From Augochlora pura (lineage: Eukaryota; Arthropoda; Insecta; Hymenoptera; Halictidae), in assembly GCF_028453695.1 (NCBI RefSeq), contig NC_135772.1, forward strand, positions 16,120,001 through 16,184,000: 64,000 bases of DNA, read 5' to 3'. The notes under the pieces are model-generated. The model made no database searches. It was not told where the DNA came from and saw nothing but the letters and a program-made list of their open reading frames with translations. Both the position numbers and the translations under genes were made by a program. Within the stretch, counting starts at the first letter, position 1, and every line of letters starts with the position of its first letter. Shown here one piece after another: positions 49,101 through 62,703 of this stretch.

Positions 49101-52040
49101 TCGCTTGATTTATAGATCCATAATCATATATAATCATAAACATTTATAGTATTGTGATGACAGATAAACAAAGGAACCTGAGACAAAATTATTTTTTCTT
49201 TATAGCTTTCATATACGACTGGAGAAACTCGAATTTCGTCTATTTGAAAATTCCATAATTTAAGAAGGTCCCAGTCATATTCTACCCAAAGACCAATCGA
49301 CAGCTAATATTCGCAGGCTTATTGACTATAAAAATTCGTACCCTCTGCCTATGACGGGGATTAGCCCCGTCGTTACTTAAATCACCACCTTTAGCAGCTA
49401 ATAAAACAATTAAGGCATATAACGCAGTGTTGTCCTGCAAAATACTGTAAACGTTTATACGTTTATACGCTTATTGTTCTATAAAACCAGCGAGAATGTA
49501 GCGAAAAACTACCTCTGAATATAAGACAATATTATCGTTCCTTATACGAAATTATTGTTAACTGATGAAAAATAAATAAAACTCCAAAACACGTAGCTTT
49601 ACCCTAACACAAGCTTAACTTTTATTATTTATACTTGGTTCGATTTTTTTACCATGTTTTTTGTACTTGATAATTATTTCTGCTGCTATTATCTGACCAC
49701 GTGGTTGTAGGATAAAGGGTTAATGCATAAAAATTAATTTTTCAAAATTGTGAAGTACTACGTATTTTCCTTTGTAATAGCTATTATAACATTTGCACAC
49801 ACTATTTATAATAATTCATTAACCTCTTGAACTACTATATTTTGTCGGAACTACTATAATTCTCCACTAGTTCTGAAACTAGTTCTAAAATAATTAAATG
49901 CTTTAATATTATAAATGTATATATGACTGGAAAAGTACTTGAATTTGTCCTAAATTCCAGCGATTATTGAATCAATGGCTTTTCTTATTCAATGCCTTAC
50001 GAAAATCCAGTCATATTACTGTCTTCGTTACTGTTTTATTCCTGTATTGCAGTTTGCGTCATTTCAATTCGGTTCGGTTTTATTAAAAGTGCTTTCCATG
50101 ACCTACAATATATAAATAGTTATTACGACGGGCATATAATATATTCGATCTATCTTTCCCAAAGCGATATTAAATTGTAACGTGTAACGTGTTCGATTTC
50201 GAAACAAGGTGATCCAACAAATTGTGTTAAGCCGTCGGTTAAATCTGACTTTGCAAAGTGCACGTGAAACCCACGTAACAAATATTCGCTTTCAACCCCC
50301 TTCACCCCTCGAATCGTAGGGCAAGGGGTTGGATACAGAAAAGCTATTTTAATATTGAGAACCATTTCTTGGAATCTTCAATTCTACTTCTTTTCTGATA
50401 ATTTAATTATTAGAAAGGGTGAACGAACTATGTAACCAAAATTCACCGCGCTATTTTAGAATTTATTGTATTAGGAGATCAACAAGCGCGTCCCGGTTAA
50501 TCGGCACTCTCATCGTTAATTCAATTGTTAGCGAGTAGCGTGATCCGGTGCGCCAGTTCCCGCGACTTCTTTATTATAAAAGTTCGTGGAGCGCGCGCGC
50601 TCGCGCGATCTCGTGAGACGCGCGGACAGGATTATTGCATCGGCCACGTGCAAAGGAGGACGAAGGGGCGAGGCGGAAAGAAGGAAACGATTGAAAGTTC
50701 ACTCGACGTGTCTCCGGTGCGAATCTTCGGATTAAGACGAGCTGACGAGGCACGTGCTAGATCTCCTGAATACCGGGCCGGCCATTGGAACTCGAGTGAC
50801 CATTGGTCATTGTCGCTGGAGGGAACACAAAAGGATAAGAACCGGTTACCTCCTGCCAAGAAGAACCGGGGCACGTGCTGCCAAACGTGGTCCAGAGATT
50901 GTTTTAAACGAGCTGATCCTGAAAACACCCCGGTCATACAGAGTAACACCTGTTCCTTCGGCGAGAGAGACCGAAGTCCGGTTCTTCCGACGTGTCGGTG
51001 GCACAGAAATTAATTGCCGTCGACGTTCGACGATTCGCCGCGTCTTTCAACCCTTTTTCGTCCAAGCTCTGTCGAATGATGCTGTAAATGGTCAAACAAA
51101 CGTTCGAAAGAAACATTTATCGAAAGTAGACGTATTGGAATTTTCTTGCAAATGTAGAGAATTGTTTATATCGTTTGTTTATGTAATTGGATTTGTTTTA
51201 TTGGCACTATGTTTGTTTTATTGGTAATTTATCATCGTGGAGATTTGATAGCTAGAAATTAAATTAAAGAAAGAGCTTCAAGTAAACGATTTTTACTTGA
51301 ATTATAGGTTTTATTTTTTAGGTTTGTATAATTATTTAAATTGCGTTTTATATGCACAGTATGTAACAAAAGTATTTCAATAGCTTTATAAAGGGATAAC
51401 TTTCTTAAACATGGATCGAATGACTTAAATTGCTTCGAAGCATGGGATGAGCTAGTCGACTAGACAATTTATACAAAATATATTACAAAAGTTACAATCG
51501 GGTGGCGTGGTAAGAAAAGATAGAAAAGTTGCTCTTCGCAAGTTCTTTATCTGAACTTATAAAGAAAATTTAAACGATATATATATTTTTAAATACTATT
51601 CAATATATTGAGAAATATTTTCTTAAAATAAATATATCCTTCTTAAAATATTGTCTTTGCAAAATGTTTATTAACACCTAAATTGTTCGCTGACCAAATT
51701 TATTCTTGAGATAATTTAGCAATTAGTTTCTTTAACATCTTGGTATTATACACTTTAAATTAACATTTTCGAACATATGGTCACCATGATTATTATCCAT
51801 TCGTTTCACACTGCACAGATAATTGCAATAATTACGATAGCACACGAAAAACGTTGCGTCTAACGGCACATTAATCGCAATAAAAGCGACGCTGCAGTAA
51901 AATAGCAGCCTACATCATAAAATCCCAGCTGGACACAATGGAGCCATAAAAATTTCGAAATCCTGTCATTTGCTATTTCACGAAGCGCTACGGTAGACAC
52001 CTTCGCACCTGGCACAGCGACACAGAACCGAGGTAAAAAT

Positions 52041-52041
<1 letters not shown>

Positions 52042-52083
<42 letters not shown>
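52042..52083. repeat. (GA)n microsatellite
   Basis: About 20 GA units with one AAA interruption. Confidence 0.88.
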
Positions 52084-52368
52084 TCAACAAAGTCGAGAAC
52101 ATTGTCAGCAGATAAGGGTAGCGTAACCCTGTTCCAATCAAGCGTTCATTCGCCGTACGAAAAGTCCAGGTCCTCGTCAAAGCTCCGCGCCGCGAAAAAT
52201 CCGTTGGCCGCGGGCGAACCTGGACGAATTCCTATAATTTGCATATTATCCGTTACGACAGTTGCTCGCCTTTTCCGCGCCGACTCCGTAACCGAGAAGC
52301 TTTGTAAGCTTCTCTCTTCCCTTTTTCGGCGTATCATTTTTTTCTTCTTTTCTTCCTCGTCGTCGGTC

Positions 52369-52371
<3 letters not shown>

Positions 52372-52410
<39 letters not shown>
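52372..52410. repeat. (GA)n microsatellite
   Basis: About 19 GA units, 290 bases from the previous tract and in the same orientation. Confidence 0.9.
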
Positions 52411-52412
<2 letters not shown>

Positions 52413-52570
52413 TCGAGCCAGCAGTCCGTTGGCCGAGCGATTCGCTACATATTCTCAAAGGGGCGTCCAACGTATAACCCCCGTCATCCCTGTCGTTTGA
52501 CCGCGGAGCAGTTCTTCTGACAAGCACGTGCTACCCCGGGCCCCGAGGAAAACGTACGCACGCAGAGACG

Positions 52571-52620
52571 ACGAAGTAGAAGAAGAAGAAGAAGAAGGAG
52601 GAGGAGACGACGACGACGAT
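52571..52620. repeat. Trinucleotide run (GAA)n(GAG)n(GAC)n
   Basis: A run of GAA, then GAG, then GAC triplets. In one frame it reads as acidic residues, but no gene around it is supported. Confidence 0.75.
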
Positions 52621-53673
52621 GTGGCAGCGTGGCCGTCGAACAGTGGCCCTGTAACGAGCGTACGCGTTTTACCTGCAAACAATAGAAAATTCTGGCCGGC
52701 GGCCCGTGTGCCGTGTCGACCTGCCAGCTGAAATCGGATAGGATTGGGCAACGCCCAGATTGTGACCTGTGGTCCTCGCCGAGAAAAAAAAAAAACACCT
52801 CTGCTCGGACGTGTGTGGCACGCCCGTGGGTTGTGTGACCCTGTAACGGCGATGGAAGGGGTAGCACCGAATTCAATTCCGTCGCGGACGATGACGGCGC
52901 CGGATGCGAATTCACCTTCTTTCGGGCACGGCTACGCCGGGATCTTCTCCGGCTTGTGCACGTGCTCCTTTACGATGGTATCTGGAATCCTTCCTGTCGA
53001 ATGGCGCTCCTAACGCCGATTCATGGATATTACGTCCCCGCGATGCCCTTCGCTCTATTACGCTAATGATCGTGCGCGACGGAGGAACGGAGGGCTGACA
53101 GCTGCGACGCTCGATCGCCGATTCCGGTTAATTGATCGCCCGCCCGGGGGTAACCGTAGCGATTTTTAGGACGTCGGCCGAGGACTTGATTGCGCTTTTA
53201 TTGGCACGTGTTAGTGAATTGACTGCGATAATTTCAACAGTCGCGGTGAATATAAATTTTCGAGTCGTACCGAAGTGCAGAGTTTAGTTCTTCTGCTGGT
53301 CGAAATGTCCGGTCGCGCGTGTTTTACTTTTATACTGTTGAAATCGTAACATGTCTTTTGTAGGAAATTGCTAAATAATTTAAATTGCTAAATAATTAAA
53401 ATACGAACGCGTGTTGTAATAAAAATGGCAAGATTTTTTAATAAATTCGGTCTTGTAATTATTATAAGCAATACACGTCAGACATCTTCTGTGATCGCTA
53501 TTTCAGTGTTAAATATTGTTTTAGTTACTCATATTTATTTATTGGTATTTTTACTCCTGTACTTATAGTATTATAATCAACTGACTTCCTTTTATCCGTT
53601 ATAAATTTTTGATATGGAAAATTAATCCATGGTATATCTTAATAAGTTTCTAAGGCAATTTTGTAGGTTCTAA

Positions 53674-53881
53674 CCCTTTGCAGCCGTACGTCTACTCTCA
53701 ACCATCAAAGCTATTTATTAATTCATTTCTACGTACAATTAAAATATTATTATGTTACTAAAACTGTATCTAAACTTTAAAGAACAATTAATTTTGTATA
53801 TTCCATATTACTGTCCATGTAAAGAAAATTAATTCCAGCCATCATAACGTCTACGTATAAACTTAATACTACCGAAAAGGG
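53674..53881. mobile_element. TTAA-type MITE copy, 208 bp
   Basis: The left end CCCTTTGCAGCCGTACG follows CTAA (a mutated TTAA); the inverted right end is CCCTTTTCGGTAGTATT followed by TTAA at 53882-53885. Size and termini fit the family at 24150 and 28907, and its CCGTAC block resembles the middle nested element at 13629. Confidence 0.6.
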
Positions 53882-56592
53882 TTAACACTTGAATGTTCTA
53901 TATGGATCTTTCAGAGCAACGTTCTCTGATTATAGAATGATAAACGTTTATTCGGTAATTTGTCGAATCGATGACGAAGCAAAATTTTCTGATACACAAT
54001 TAGTAAAGTTCGATGGCATTTTTGAGAGAAATGGAAGGTTCGGTTACATTCCGGACGATTACGAGGCTCGGTTTTGCTGTTCGCTTCCAACCTTCGAATA
54101 CCCTGATTCCCCCCCGGTTATAGGACCGCTTCACCGTAAACTTTCGCTATAGCCGAACTTCCAAAACTCCTTTCCCGGAGCACCAATCCTGTCCATGCTG
54201 GCCGGGGCAGCACGTTACTGGGATATTCCTTCAAGTATTTTCCACACGGGGCGATAGTAAAATCGGTGGCCGGCGTGTAATATCATCGCTTTTACAGCGT
54301 GCTCGTGTAACAGATACCAATTTGTCTATGAGGAATAATAAAAACGGAATGGATCGCGATTATGGCAGGGTAGAGACGCGATGCGGCACGGTTGGACTTC
54401 AAAAGGGTGGCATTAGTGGATCTGCATAGGCGCGGAGAGAAAAATAAAATAAATGAATGACCAATTGTTAGACATGTTTAATTATTATGGCTTGATGATA
54501 AACTGAAAAATATGCAATGCTTTGTAATCGATATTTTATCCATATATTAAATAAATATAGATAAATGTTTGGCAAAAAGTTTGTCTCATGTTTGACAGAG
54601 AATTCACCTCGTGCTCGACAGTAAGTATTAAAATATAGGAATAATAATATTTACATATAGTACAGGTAATGTTATTTTATACCTATAAAAATTTGACCCC
54701 TGAAATGGCAATAAAAAATAATAGAAAATTAGCAAAACATGATTAGAAATTGCAATTAAGATAAAGATTTACACATTGATGTTAATAGAAACTATGATTC
54801 TGATCGGTACAGTTATTTTAATTAAATTGGTATAATTAAATAACAGTGTTATTAATAGAAAATGCGAATGAGGCTTCTGTCAACGTTTTAATTGTGTAGT
54901 TAGTAAATTGGTATTAAATATAATGTTTCAAAAATAGTACAAATAAAATATCCCACCGGATAGAATAATTATCTACCCCCCAAAAAAAACGACGTAATCC
55001 AACATTAAAGAAGCTTCCAAATCTCGGCGAATTTTCGGTCTAAGTCGGTTCCGTGATCACCTGTGCCCGCATTCCCCTGAAACTAATAGGAACTGCGAGA
55101 TCGTGCAAGTGTGAATGGATGTAGTGACCACGAGCCCGAAACCGCAGCTCAAGCTCCGCCTAGGATGACCCTACTTTAATACTGCTCGGCACGGAAAGAA
55201 AACTACAAGCACGGGAGGCGCGCTCCCCCAATTAATCAGGATTAGCCCGAAGAACCCGACCTTTAACATCGCGCTGTCCACCGTTCGCGTGATGACCATC
55301 AGTCATCCGGGGTGCGCCCTCCCTGTCCTCTACCTCGTAGCCGATCCTCGCCGCGATCCACGCCGATCCCTACTTCGAGTGACCGCGGTCACCTCGCGAG
55401 GACCTTATATATACCTTAGTCAGCCTAATCATTACGGTGTCATTAACTTTGACGACCGTGTAATCGTGACAGACAGACGGGGGGTCGAGGAGGGGGGGTC
55501 GAGGGGTGGGCAAACGTACCTATGGCCAACCCTAGGTCACCGTTGACGAGGTCACGGTTCCACCACGTGGACAGAGAGACCACTCGGATGATCGAAGTCC
55601 TTGGAAATTAATTGACCCGAGCTAGAGGATCGGGTCGGGGAAACTTCCGGTGGTGACCAAGTCACAGACCCGTTCGAGTTTCGCTGTCGGGGAGAACGAC
55701 GAATCGAAGTTGATTATTTCACGATGGATCCGGCTTCGCTGGATAAACAGCGTGATTGGAACAAGGACTTCCTGCGACGCGAGTTTTGTGCGCACTTGTC
55801 GCGTCCTGATTATTAGCGATCAATGCCTGACTTCGCTTTACTATTGTCAAATTTTATACAATCCACTTTCGTCTTGTAAACAATTGAACAATGAAGGCGA
55901 CTTTATAGTTTTATGTTTTTTCCAAATCGTCCAGTTTTGTTTACAACCCAGGGAACAATTGAAGAAGATTTACTGTAGCTTTCCAAAAATAGTGTGCATT
56001 TGCTGTATTAATTTTATTAACACTGTTAACTCTCGCTGGAATTTTTTGACAATATTTTGTTTAGTATGATCCATACTGCGTTTTTTAAAGTCAGAATTAA
56101 TTCTGAAATAAAATTCCGTTTCTGTGTCGTCAACCCAGGATGATGTCTACACCACGGACGAACTCTCGCGCTCGTTCGGGTAATTTTTACAACTCTCCAT
56201 AAAGTGATTCTGTAAGGACTCTCCGAATAAATCACAATGCGTAGACAATAAAAAGCTAAAAGAGGTAAAAATAATCTCACAGCATTTTGTAATTCCGGCG
56301 TCCATGACGAGTTAATGAATAATCGATTTTAAAAAATGATTGCAATCGAAAAACACCTAATCGTTGCAACAGTGAAGAGAATAGCTCAATAAGGGATTAA
56401 AATTCGATCTTTCCGGGTCCTCTTGTCCTCCGTTGGCATCAGCGACGCCGCCGTGGCCGGCGAAACGAAAATTTCACGGCAGACTGAAAGAGTAATCTTC
56501 TTTCTAAATTTTCGCGGCTCGAGCAGCCCCGCCTGGGTAGTTTATTACGAAAAACCGCCACTGGCCAGAAGCGGACTGTTCAACAATGCAGA

Positions 56593-56636
56593 TAGAGACA
56601 GAGAGAGTGAGAGAGAGAAAGAGAGAGAGAGAGAGA
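56593..56636. repeat. (GA)n microsatellite, interrupted
   Basis: GA units with several single-base interruptions. Confidence 0.8.
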
Positions 56637-57739
56637 CTGGGTCCTCGTGTTCCCGGAGCAGCATTCACACGCTGACGAGGCTGCGACGCGAGATGCAGGT
56701 CATCATCTCACGGCTCCCCCTTAATGAAAGCCGGACCAGAAGCCAGTCGTAACGCGGAAGAAGAAAGGAGGACGAGAGAGCGCAGGACGAGCCATTGTCC
56801 TACAGGACGTTGGGCACCAGGTGGCCAGGATCAGGACCATTACCTCCGTGGATTAATTGCCATGCAAAAACTCACGATGGCTAACGGAATGATAGGAGTG
56901 TCCGTCTTCAGCCATTCGCCGGCGTCCAGGTCGCCGGGAGTTTTTGCCGGCCGGCAAAGAGACCAGCATAAGTTATCAGGATGATTAAACAGGGGGATCC
57001 TCTCGTGATGCTGCGCGAGCCACGGAGGGGTGAACACGGATTGGTCCAGAAAGGGTTGCGGACAAGACGCGCGACTCGCCGTGGCTTTGGAACTTCGAAA
57101 GTCCGCCGCTCGACCGAAGGAATAAAAATCTTCTCGCTGGGAGAGAACCGCTCCCTCTCTCCCCCTGTTTTAGAGCCTGGGACACGAGGTCGGCCGCCCT
57201 TTACGCTTTAATATCGGAGACAATACTTTCTCCCGTATTAGCATTCAAGCGGGTCATCGCCGCGCTAACCCGTGCCGGTCTTTTCAAATATTGCGTTCCC
57301 AACTAAAATGGCCATTAACCTTTTCGTCGGGGATGAAACCGACGACGAGTTCATTCTTTTCGCGTGCTTCTCCTCTTGTTTTCGCTTCAACGGATGGTTC
57401 TTCCGCTTCCATCGTGCTGGACAAAATTTTATTCGTCTTCGCTATTATTTGCAATTCAAAAATCACTCGGTTGAAAGATAGCTAGGCACTTTAAGGGTTG
57501 TTTTAAAATTTTCGAAGACCAACGTGCTCCGTGGAGGAATTAGAGATAGCTAGGCCCGCGATAACAGGTCCACGCACCTCGCCTAATACGACTCCATCGC
57601 TTTAAAGCAACGAAGGGTGAGAGTGGATGTTCGGAGGGTGGTTGCCACGGCGGTGGCCGTGAGGCAGTAGCGTAGGCGGCCGGGTTTTTGGGGGTTGGTG
57701 ATTCTAAGAGGTCCGGCTCTTACACGCGTGGGCCTCGTT

Positions 57740-57753
57740 CCTCTCGCTCTCTC

Positions 57754-57784
<31 letters not shown>

Positions 57785-57785
57785 C
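57740..57785. repeat. (CT)n microsatellite
   Basis: About 22 CT units with one CCC interruption. Confidence 0.88.
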
Positions 57786-59181
57786 GAGGGGCAAGGACGG
57801 GGGTGAGAAAGGGGGAGAGTCGGTGGCGGGTCTGGTCCAGGGGGCGCCAGTATTGATCTCGCGACCCTCTCCTCCTCTTCGGCCACCGTTGAAGGAAGGC
57901 GGAGGCGGTTGAAAGGGTGGGTAAGATGTCAGCATGCGTACATACAAAGTAGCCCAATGCTCATCCTGCTCGCCAGCCGTGTACGCCGAGTCTTGTACGT
58001 TGTCTGCCTTAAATAAGTTATCTTGCTGAAGGTAACGATGTCCTAGCCGTACGTAACGCGAATCCGACTGGATGGAGAGACCTGGGGTCATTTAAATGTT
58101 AAAGTTTCGTAATCGTTGATTTTCTAAGCTTCCGCGATATTCATGAATTTTCGTGTCAGGGATATCTATATGTTCGTATATTTCGTTGCGGTAGCGTCAA
58201 TATGTAGCCGAGAGAATTTAATAACTTTATGTAAAATATTATTAGGCAGTCAGGGATGAGATAGAAGGACATTGCGAGATAAGCTTTGTCTCATTATAAC
58301 ATGGTCTATCAGTCTCTACTATTTCTCTAAGAAAATTATTTCCTTTTACTTTAATAGTTCTATTGCTAATTTAGTAGTTTTAATGCAATTTACCATAGCG
58401 CCGATTGCATTTCTAGTACAGTTTCGATCAATTACTTAATTCTCCTGTATCGTTTGAAATCTGCATTTTCATAGAATTATCGACGTAAAAAGATATTCTG
58501 TAATCCATGATTAATATTTACAAGAACTGGAAATAAACAAAAAGTGTGTAGCATATTTTTATTTAACAGCGTATATAATGTAAGCGTGTGTGTGCGACAA
58601 GAAAAAGAAAAGACGACTTTCCCATCGTGGCTTTCTTTTTGTAATAAGGTACAAGATGCTGCCCATAGTAACCTCACAAATGGCCTATCTTCTCTTTCGA
58701 ACCTCATTCAACCCTACCTTATTCAGGTGAAATTACAGTACCTTATAGATGACCTCAAAAATTATTTTCTATATTTTTGACGTACTTCTAGTTCTGAATT
58801 TGCATAAATATGTCATATAACTGGTAATTGAAAAACGATTAAAATAAATATATGAATTTGAAGTTTTACAAATATTTCGCGATTTCTTTCGAGAGACGAG
58901 AATTAGTTAAAAATATGTATAATAATCAATGACTTCAAATAATCGAAATATACAAGAAAAGTATAAAATTCAAAGCCTATATATAGTAAGCAAATATTCG
59001 AAGACAAATACATCCAAAACAAATTATTAAAACAACAACTTGTTTATTACGATATTTACTAATATTTGTCATAATAAAAAAAGGAACGAATTGAAGCATG
59101 TTCCCCATAGTTGCATCGTTACGATCAAAAATCATAAATTAAAAATACTGAAACTCATGATACCGATGGACCCCTAGCGTT

Positions 59182-59232
59182 AAGTATAGATGAAACACAA
59201 AGTGTTCGCAACTTTGTATTTCATCTATACTT
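59182..59232. ncRNA. Strong hairpin, candidate small-RNA precursor
   Basis: The left arm AAGTATAGATGAAACACAAA (59182-59203 in full) pairs with the right arm ending ATTTCATCTATACTT (59211-59232) over 22 bases with a single mismatch, around the 7-base loop GTTCGCA. Pairing continues outward with wobbles and a bulge to about 59175-59240. Arm length is right for a microRNA duplex, but the loop is short and I do not recognise either arm as a known microRNA. It could instead be a decayed inverted-repeat element. The strand is undetermined. Confidence 0.3.
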
Positions 59233-59797
59233 GATTGCAAATAATTACAATCGCATATCAAATGAATTACAGCCAAGTCGTCATTGCCCAAGTGATACTG
59301 CTTAGTCATAAAAAGAAGTTAATTAATCGTATCTGAACATAATCGTACCATCCAACTCAATAGGATCGAAACTTCCTGACGGGGTGCCGCCGCTTCTGAA
59401 TCATCCAGTACGTAGTCGCACAATCTCCAATTACGCATTCCCAGTTAACCCGTGGCTGCGCGGGGTGCGTACTAAAGATCGTCCGCAATCGTAGCTCTCT
59501 CGTGCATTAATTCCCCCCACCACGCGTGTCCACTTCAGGATCGAGGACATCATCGGCAACCGCAGCGAGGCGCGTTCGCCAATGGCGCACGGTAATGTTC
59601 AACTGATCGTTTGGTCGTTCGAAAGCGATACCGGGCGTTCGCCGATGATTTACACCTTGTCATCGGGTTACCGGTATCGTCTTCCATTGTGCGAGCAGAT
59701 CCTGATCTGCCGGCCCCTGCGCGCGTTCGCGCATCGCCGGCAACACGGGCGCACCGCACGCCCACACACGGGACCGCGCGTACGTCGGTAGCTGACG

Positions 59798-59801
<4 letters not shown>

Positions 59802-59843
<42 letters not shown>
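59802..59843. repeat. (GA)n microsatellite
   Basis: About 20 GA units in GC-rich DNA. Confidence 0.9.
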
Positions 59844-59846
<3 letters not shown>

Positions 59847-60602
59847 TGCCTGCAGTCGGACACAGGCGCGCACAGGTAGGCAGCGCGAGACGTTCCCGTA
59901 CCTGAGAGGCCGCGCGTCCTGCCAGAAGGAAAGGACGACGGCGCGCGCTAATCATGTCGGATAAGGTGGCGGGAGATTGCGCGGAACGCGCAACCCGACG
60001 CGTGTCCATTATCCGCGGCGCGCGTCCACGGGGCATTAGTTTTCCTCGTTACGCGCGTTCGCCCACGCATGTCCGCGCGACGCGCGCGCGGCGTTGCGCG
60101 GCACAGAGCCGTGAATAATGCAAGGAAAACCGGGCAAAAGGGATACGTCGGCGCGGAGAAAAGCCGATAAGTGCTTGTCCAACGGGGTAGCTTCGCGCGG
60201 AAAGATGTGTCGGCCCCCCCACCCGCCCCCGGCGTTCCCTATCGGGGCCACCCCGCCGCGCCGCAACGGTGCTCTCTCGACCAAGAGAAGGAAAAAAACA
60301 AAGAGGAGAGACAGGAGGATGATTTTTTAGTACCTGCTGAAAAGTCTTTGTTTTCTTCGGGGGGGTCTGGTTCTTTTTATTTTTTTTCTCTTTTTTTCAT
60401 ACGATGCTGGGCACGCGCGATGGAGAGCACGCGAGCGTGAGTAATGGAAAGAGAGAAGAACGCCTGGGCAAAGGGATCTAAGAGGTGAAAAACCGATAAG
60501 GGCTTGCACGCGGGGAAAAAAGTCTTTGTGGTTTGTTCTGCGTGCGAAGGAAAATGATTTTTTTTAGTACGTGAAAAGTCTCCGTCTTTCTCCTGCTCGC
60601 GC

Positions 60603-60619
60603 GCTCTCTTCTCTTCTCT

Positions 60620-60657
<38 letters not shown>

Positions 60658-60662
60658 TCTCT
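60603..60662. repeat. (CT)n-rich microsatellite
   Basis: CTCTT units passing into about 17 CT dinucleotides. Confidence 0.88.
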
Positions 60663-61896
60663 CACGCTCGCCCTTTCTCCTTCTATTTCTCTTCGGGGCC
60701 CGTCCGCGCGGGAATAGACGACGCGCTCCGAAGTACGTGAGCATGAGTAATGTAAGAAAAGAACCGGTTCGAGAAGGGCTAACCGGGAAGGGAGAACGCC
60801 GGCCGGAGAGGGCTCTTGTCCAGCCAAGGGATGCTCCCCTGGTCGCGTCCCGAAGAAAATTATTCTTCGCCGCGGAAAGAAGTTTTCATCTTTTCCAGCA
60901 GTTTTCGTACGGAAATAGATCGCCGCCCTCGCGGCCGCCGCCGCCGCCGCCGTTGGAACGTTGCCTGTCCCCTTCGGTCGGCGGGGAGACGCGCACTGAT
61001 ACGGTTTAACGGAGAAATTAAAAAGTTCCGGGAAAGAAACCGCCGGGAATCTCTTTAATATCTGCAAAACTCATTTAAGTGTGTTTAACGCGAAAAGGAA
61101 GAATTAAGGTTGCGTTTCCGTGCGCGCGGCGCCGATGGAGAGTGAATTCTTTTTTCTTCTTCACGGGACAGTCGGCGAGCCGGCGCGGGGACGCGCGAGT
61201 TCGTCGATCGCTCTTTTAATATGGACAATAATTTTCTGCTTTTTAAATAGCAATACGGTGGACGGGTCTTTATATACCGCGCGCCCTTCGGTACTACGGC
61301 GACAATTATTTTAATTACAAATCTCGCGAAGCTGCTTTGAAAGAAAGACGAACGGGAAGGGACTTCCGCGGCGCTCTCCTCTCCTCTACGCGCGCGCGCT
61401 CGTTCATTAAGATACAGAAAAATCCAGTTTCGCAGCGAGCTGAAATTGTGCCGATTAAAAAATTCAATGCTCCTGATAAACGACGAAGAAAAAAGTTCCG
61501 CGAACTCACCGGGGGGGAGAGAGTTCTCGAGTTTTAGTTTTCTTAATATAACTTGAAAATAAACGACCCAGTTGCGAGGCGACGAGTAAAGTAGGACGAG
61601 TCCTTAAATCGAATCTTGTTAAATTCTTCGAGAGAGAGAGATTCTCCGCCGACTGATCCCTCTGTTTTCGCTTCCACTAGTCCTATAATTGGGACAACGT
61701 TTCGCATTTTATTGACCCTGCTCGAATTATATCGATCTAATTAGTGAAGAATGCTTCGGGGACGATCTTCGTGCAATTTCAATGGATAGGAATTTAATCG
61801 AGTAAACGAGAATGCAAATCGAATTATATGTACGCACGCGTTGACGTCGATGGACAAAGTGGGCTGTAAAGTATGCTGTTTAGATTGACGTACATT

Positions 61897-61975
61897 TAAA
61901 AATTAAAGTAAAATTAAAAATTAAATAAAGCAAAAATTAGATAAAGTAAAAATTAGATAAAGCAAAAATTAAATC
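61897..61975. repeat. 16-bp tandem repeat
   Basis: Four to five units near AAATTAGATAAAGCAA. Noncoding. Confidence 0.65.
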
Positions 61976-62703
61976 CCTCTTAGAGCCTTAATTATTAGTA
62001 TTGTTTTATATATATAGTTTCGATAATTTTAGTTATAATAATTATATAACCATGAAGGGTTTTAAGAGGTATGCTTCAATTTTTATATGTGCCTTACTTA
62101 ATAGCATACTTTATATACATGTATACGTATATGTAGATGTATATATAAAGAGGTTGCGGGGTCAATCTCTCCCAGAACGACATCTATCGTATAAAATATT
62201 TGTAGTAATGCCGGTGACACATTTCCCGTCTAAATTATAAGATGACGTCAAAAGGTGGTACACTCAACTTGACAAGCTCGTTTTGAAGAACAGATTTTAG
62301 TTGTCACGTTCATGGAAATTTGAGTAAAATAATAAATGTACTGTTTAAAACAAGGCTTCTTTAAATTCTTTAATTCTTGTTATTTAAAAGTATTTTAGCG
62401 TCCATATTGTTCATCATTGTTTTAATAGACGAGTATTATATCTGTCCCGCGATGGAGATTCGTAACAATAAGTAGACGTTGATTATTTTTTCAAATAATA
62501 TCGCATCCGATAACGCTTTCATCGCGGGATGACTGAGTTAATGAATTTCCCCCACGCGATACACCGGGGCAGCCGTTTCCCCTCGCAGTCCCCGGTCCTC
62601 GTCTGTGTACCTAATAGCGTAGAGTGGAGGGCGCGTTGTCCGGAATCACCCTCACGAACACTGACCCGAGACGGTGCGACGACGCGGACCGCATAGCCGA
62701 ACG

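Larger units (their letters stand above)
36953..53669. other. No gene supported between the gap and 53.7 kb
   Basis: Alternating AT-rich and CpG-rich DNA. Open frames at 43995-44599, 47468-48017 and 50525-51227 overlap in several frames and strands, lack domains I know, and in part translate (GA)n tracts. This could be intergenic or the interior of a very long intron; the sequence does not decide. Confidence 0.5.
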
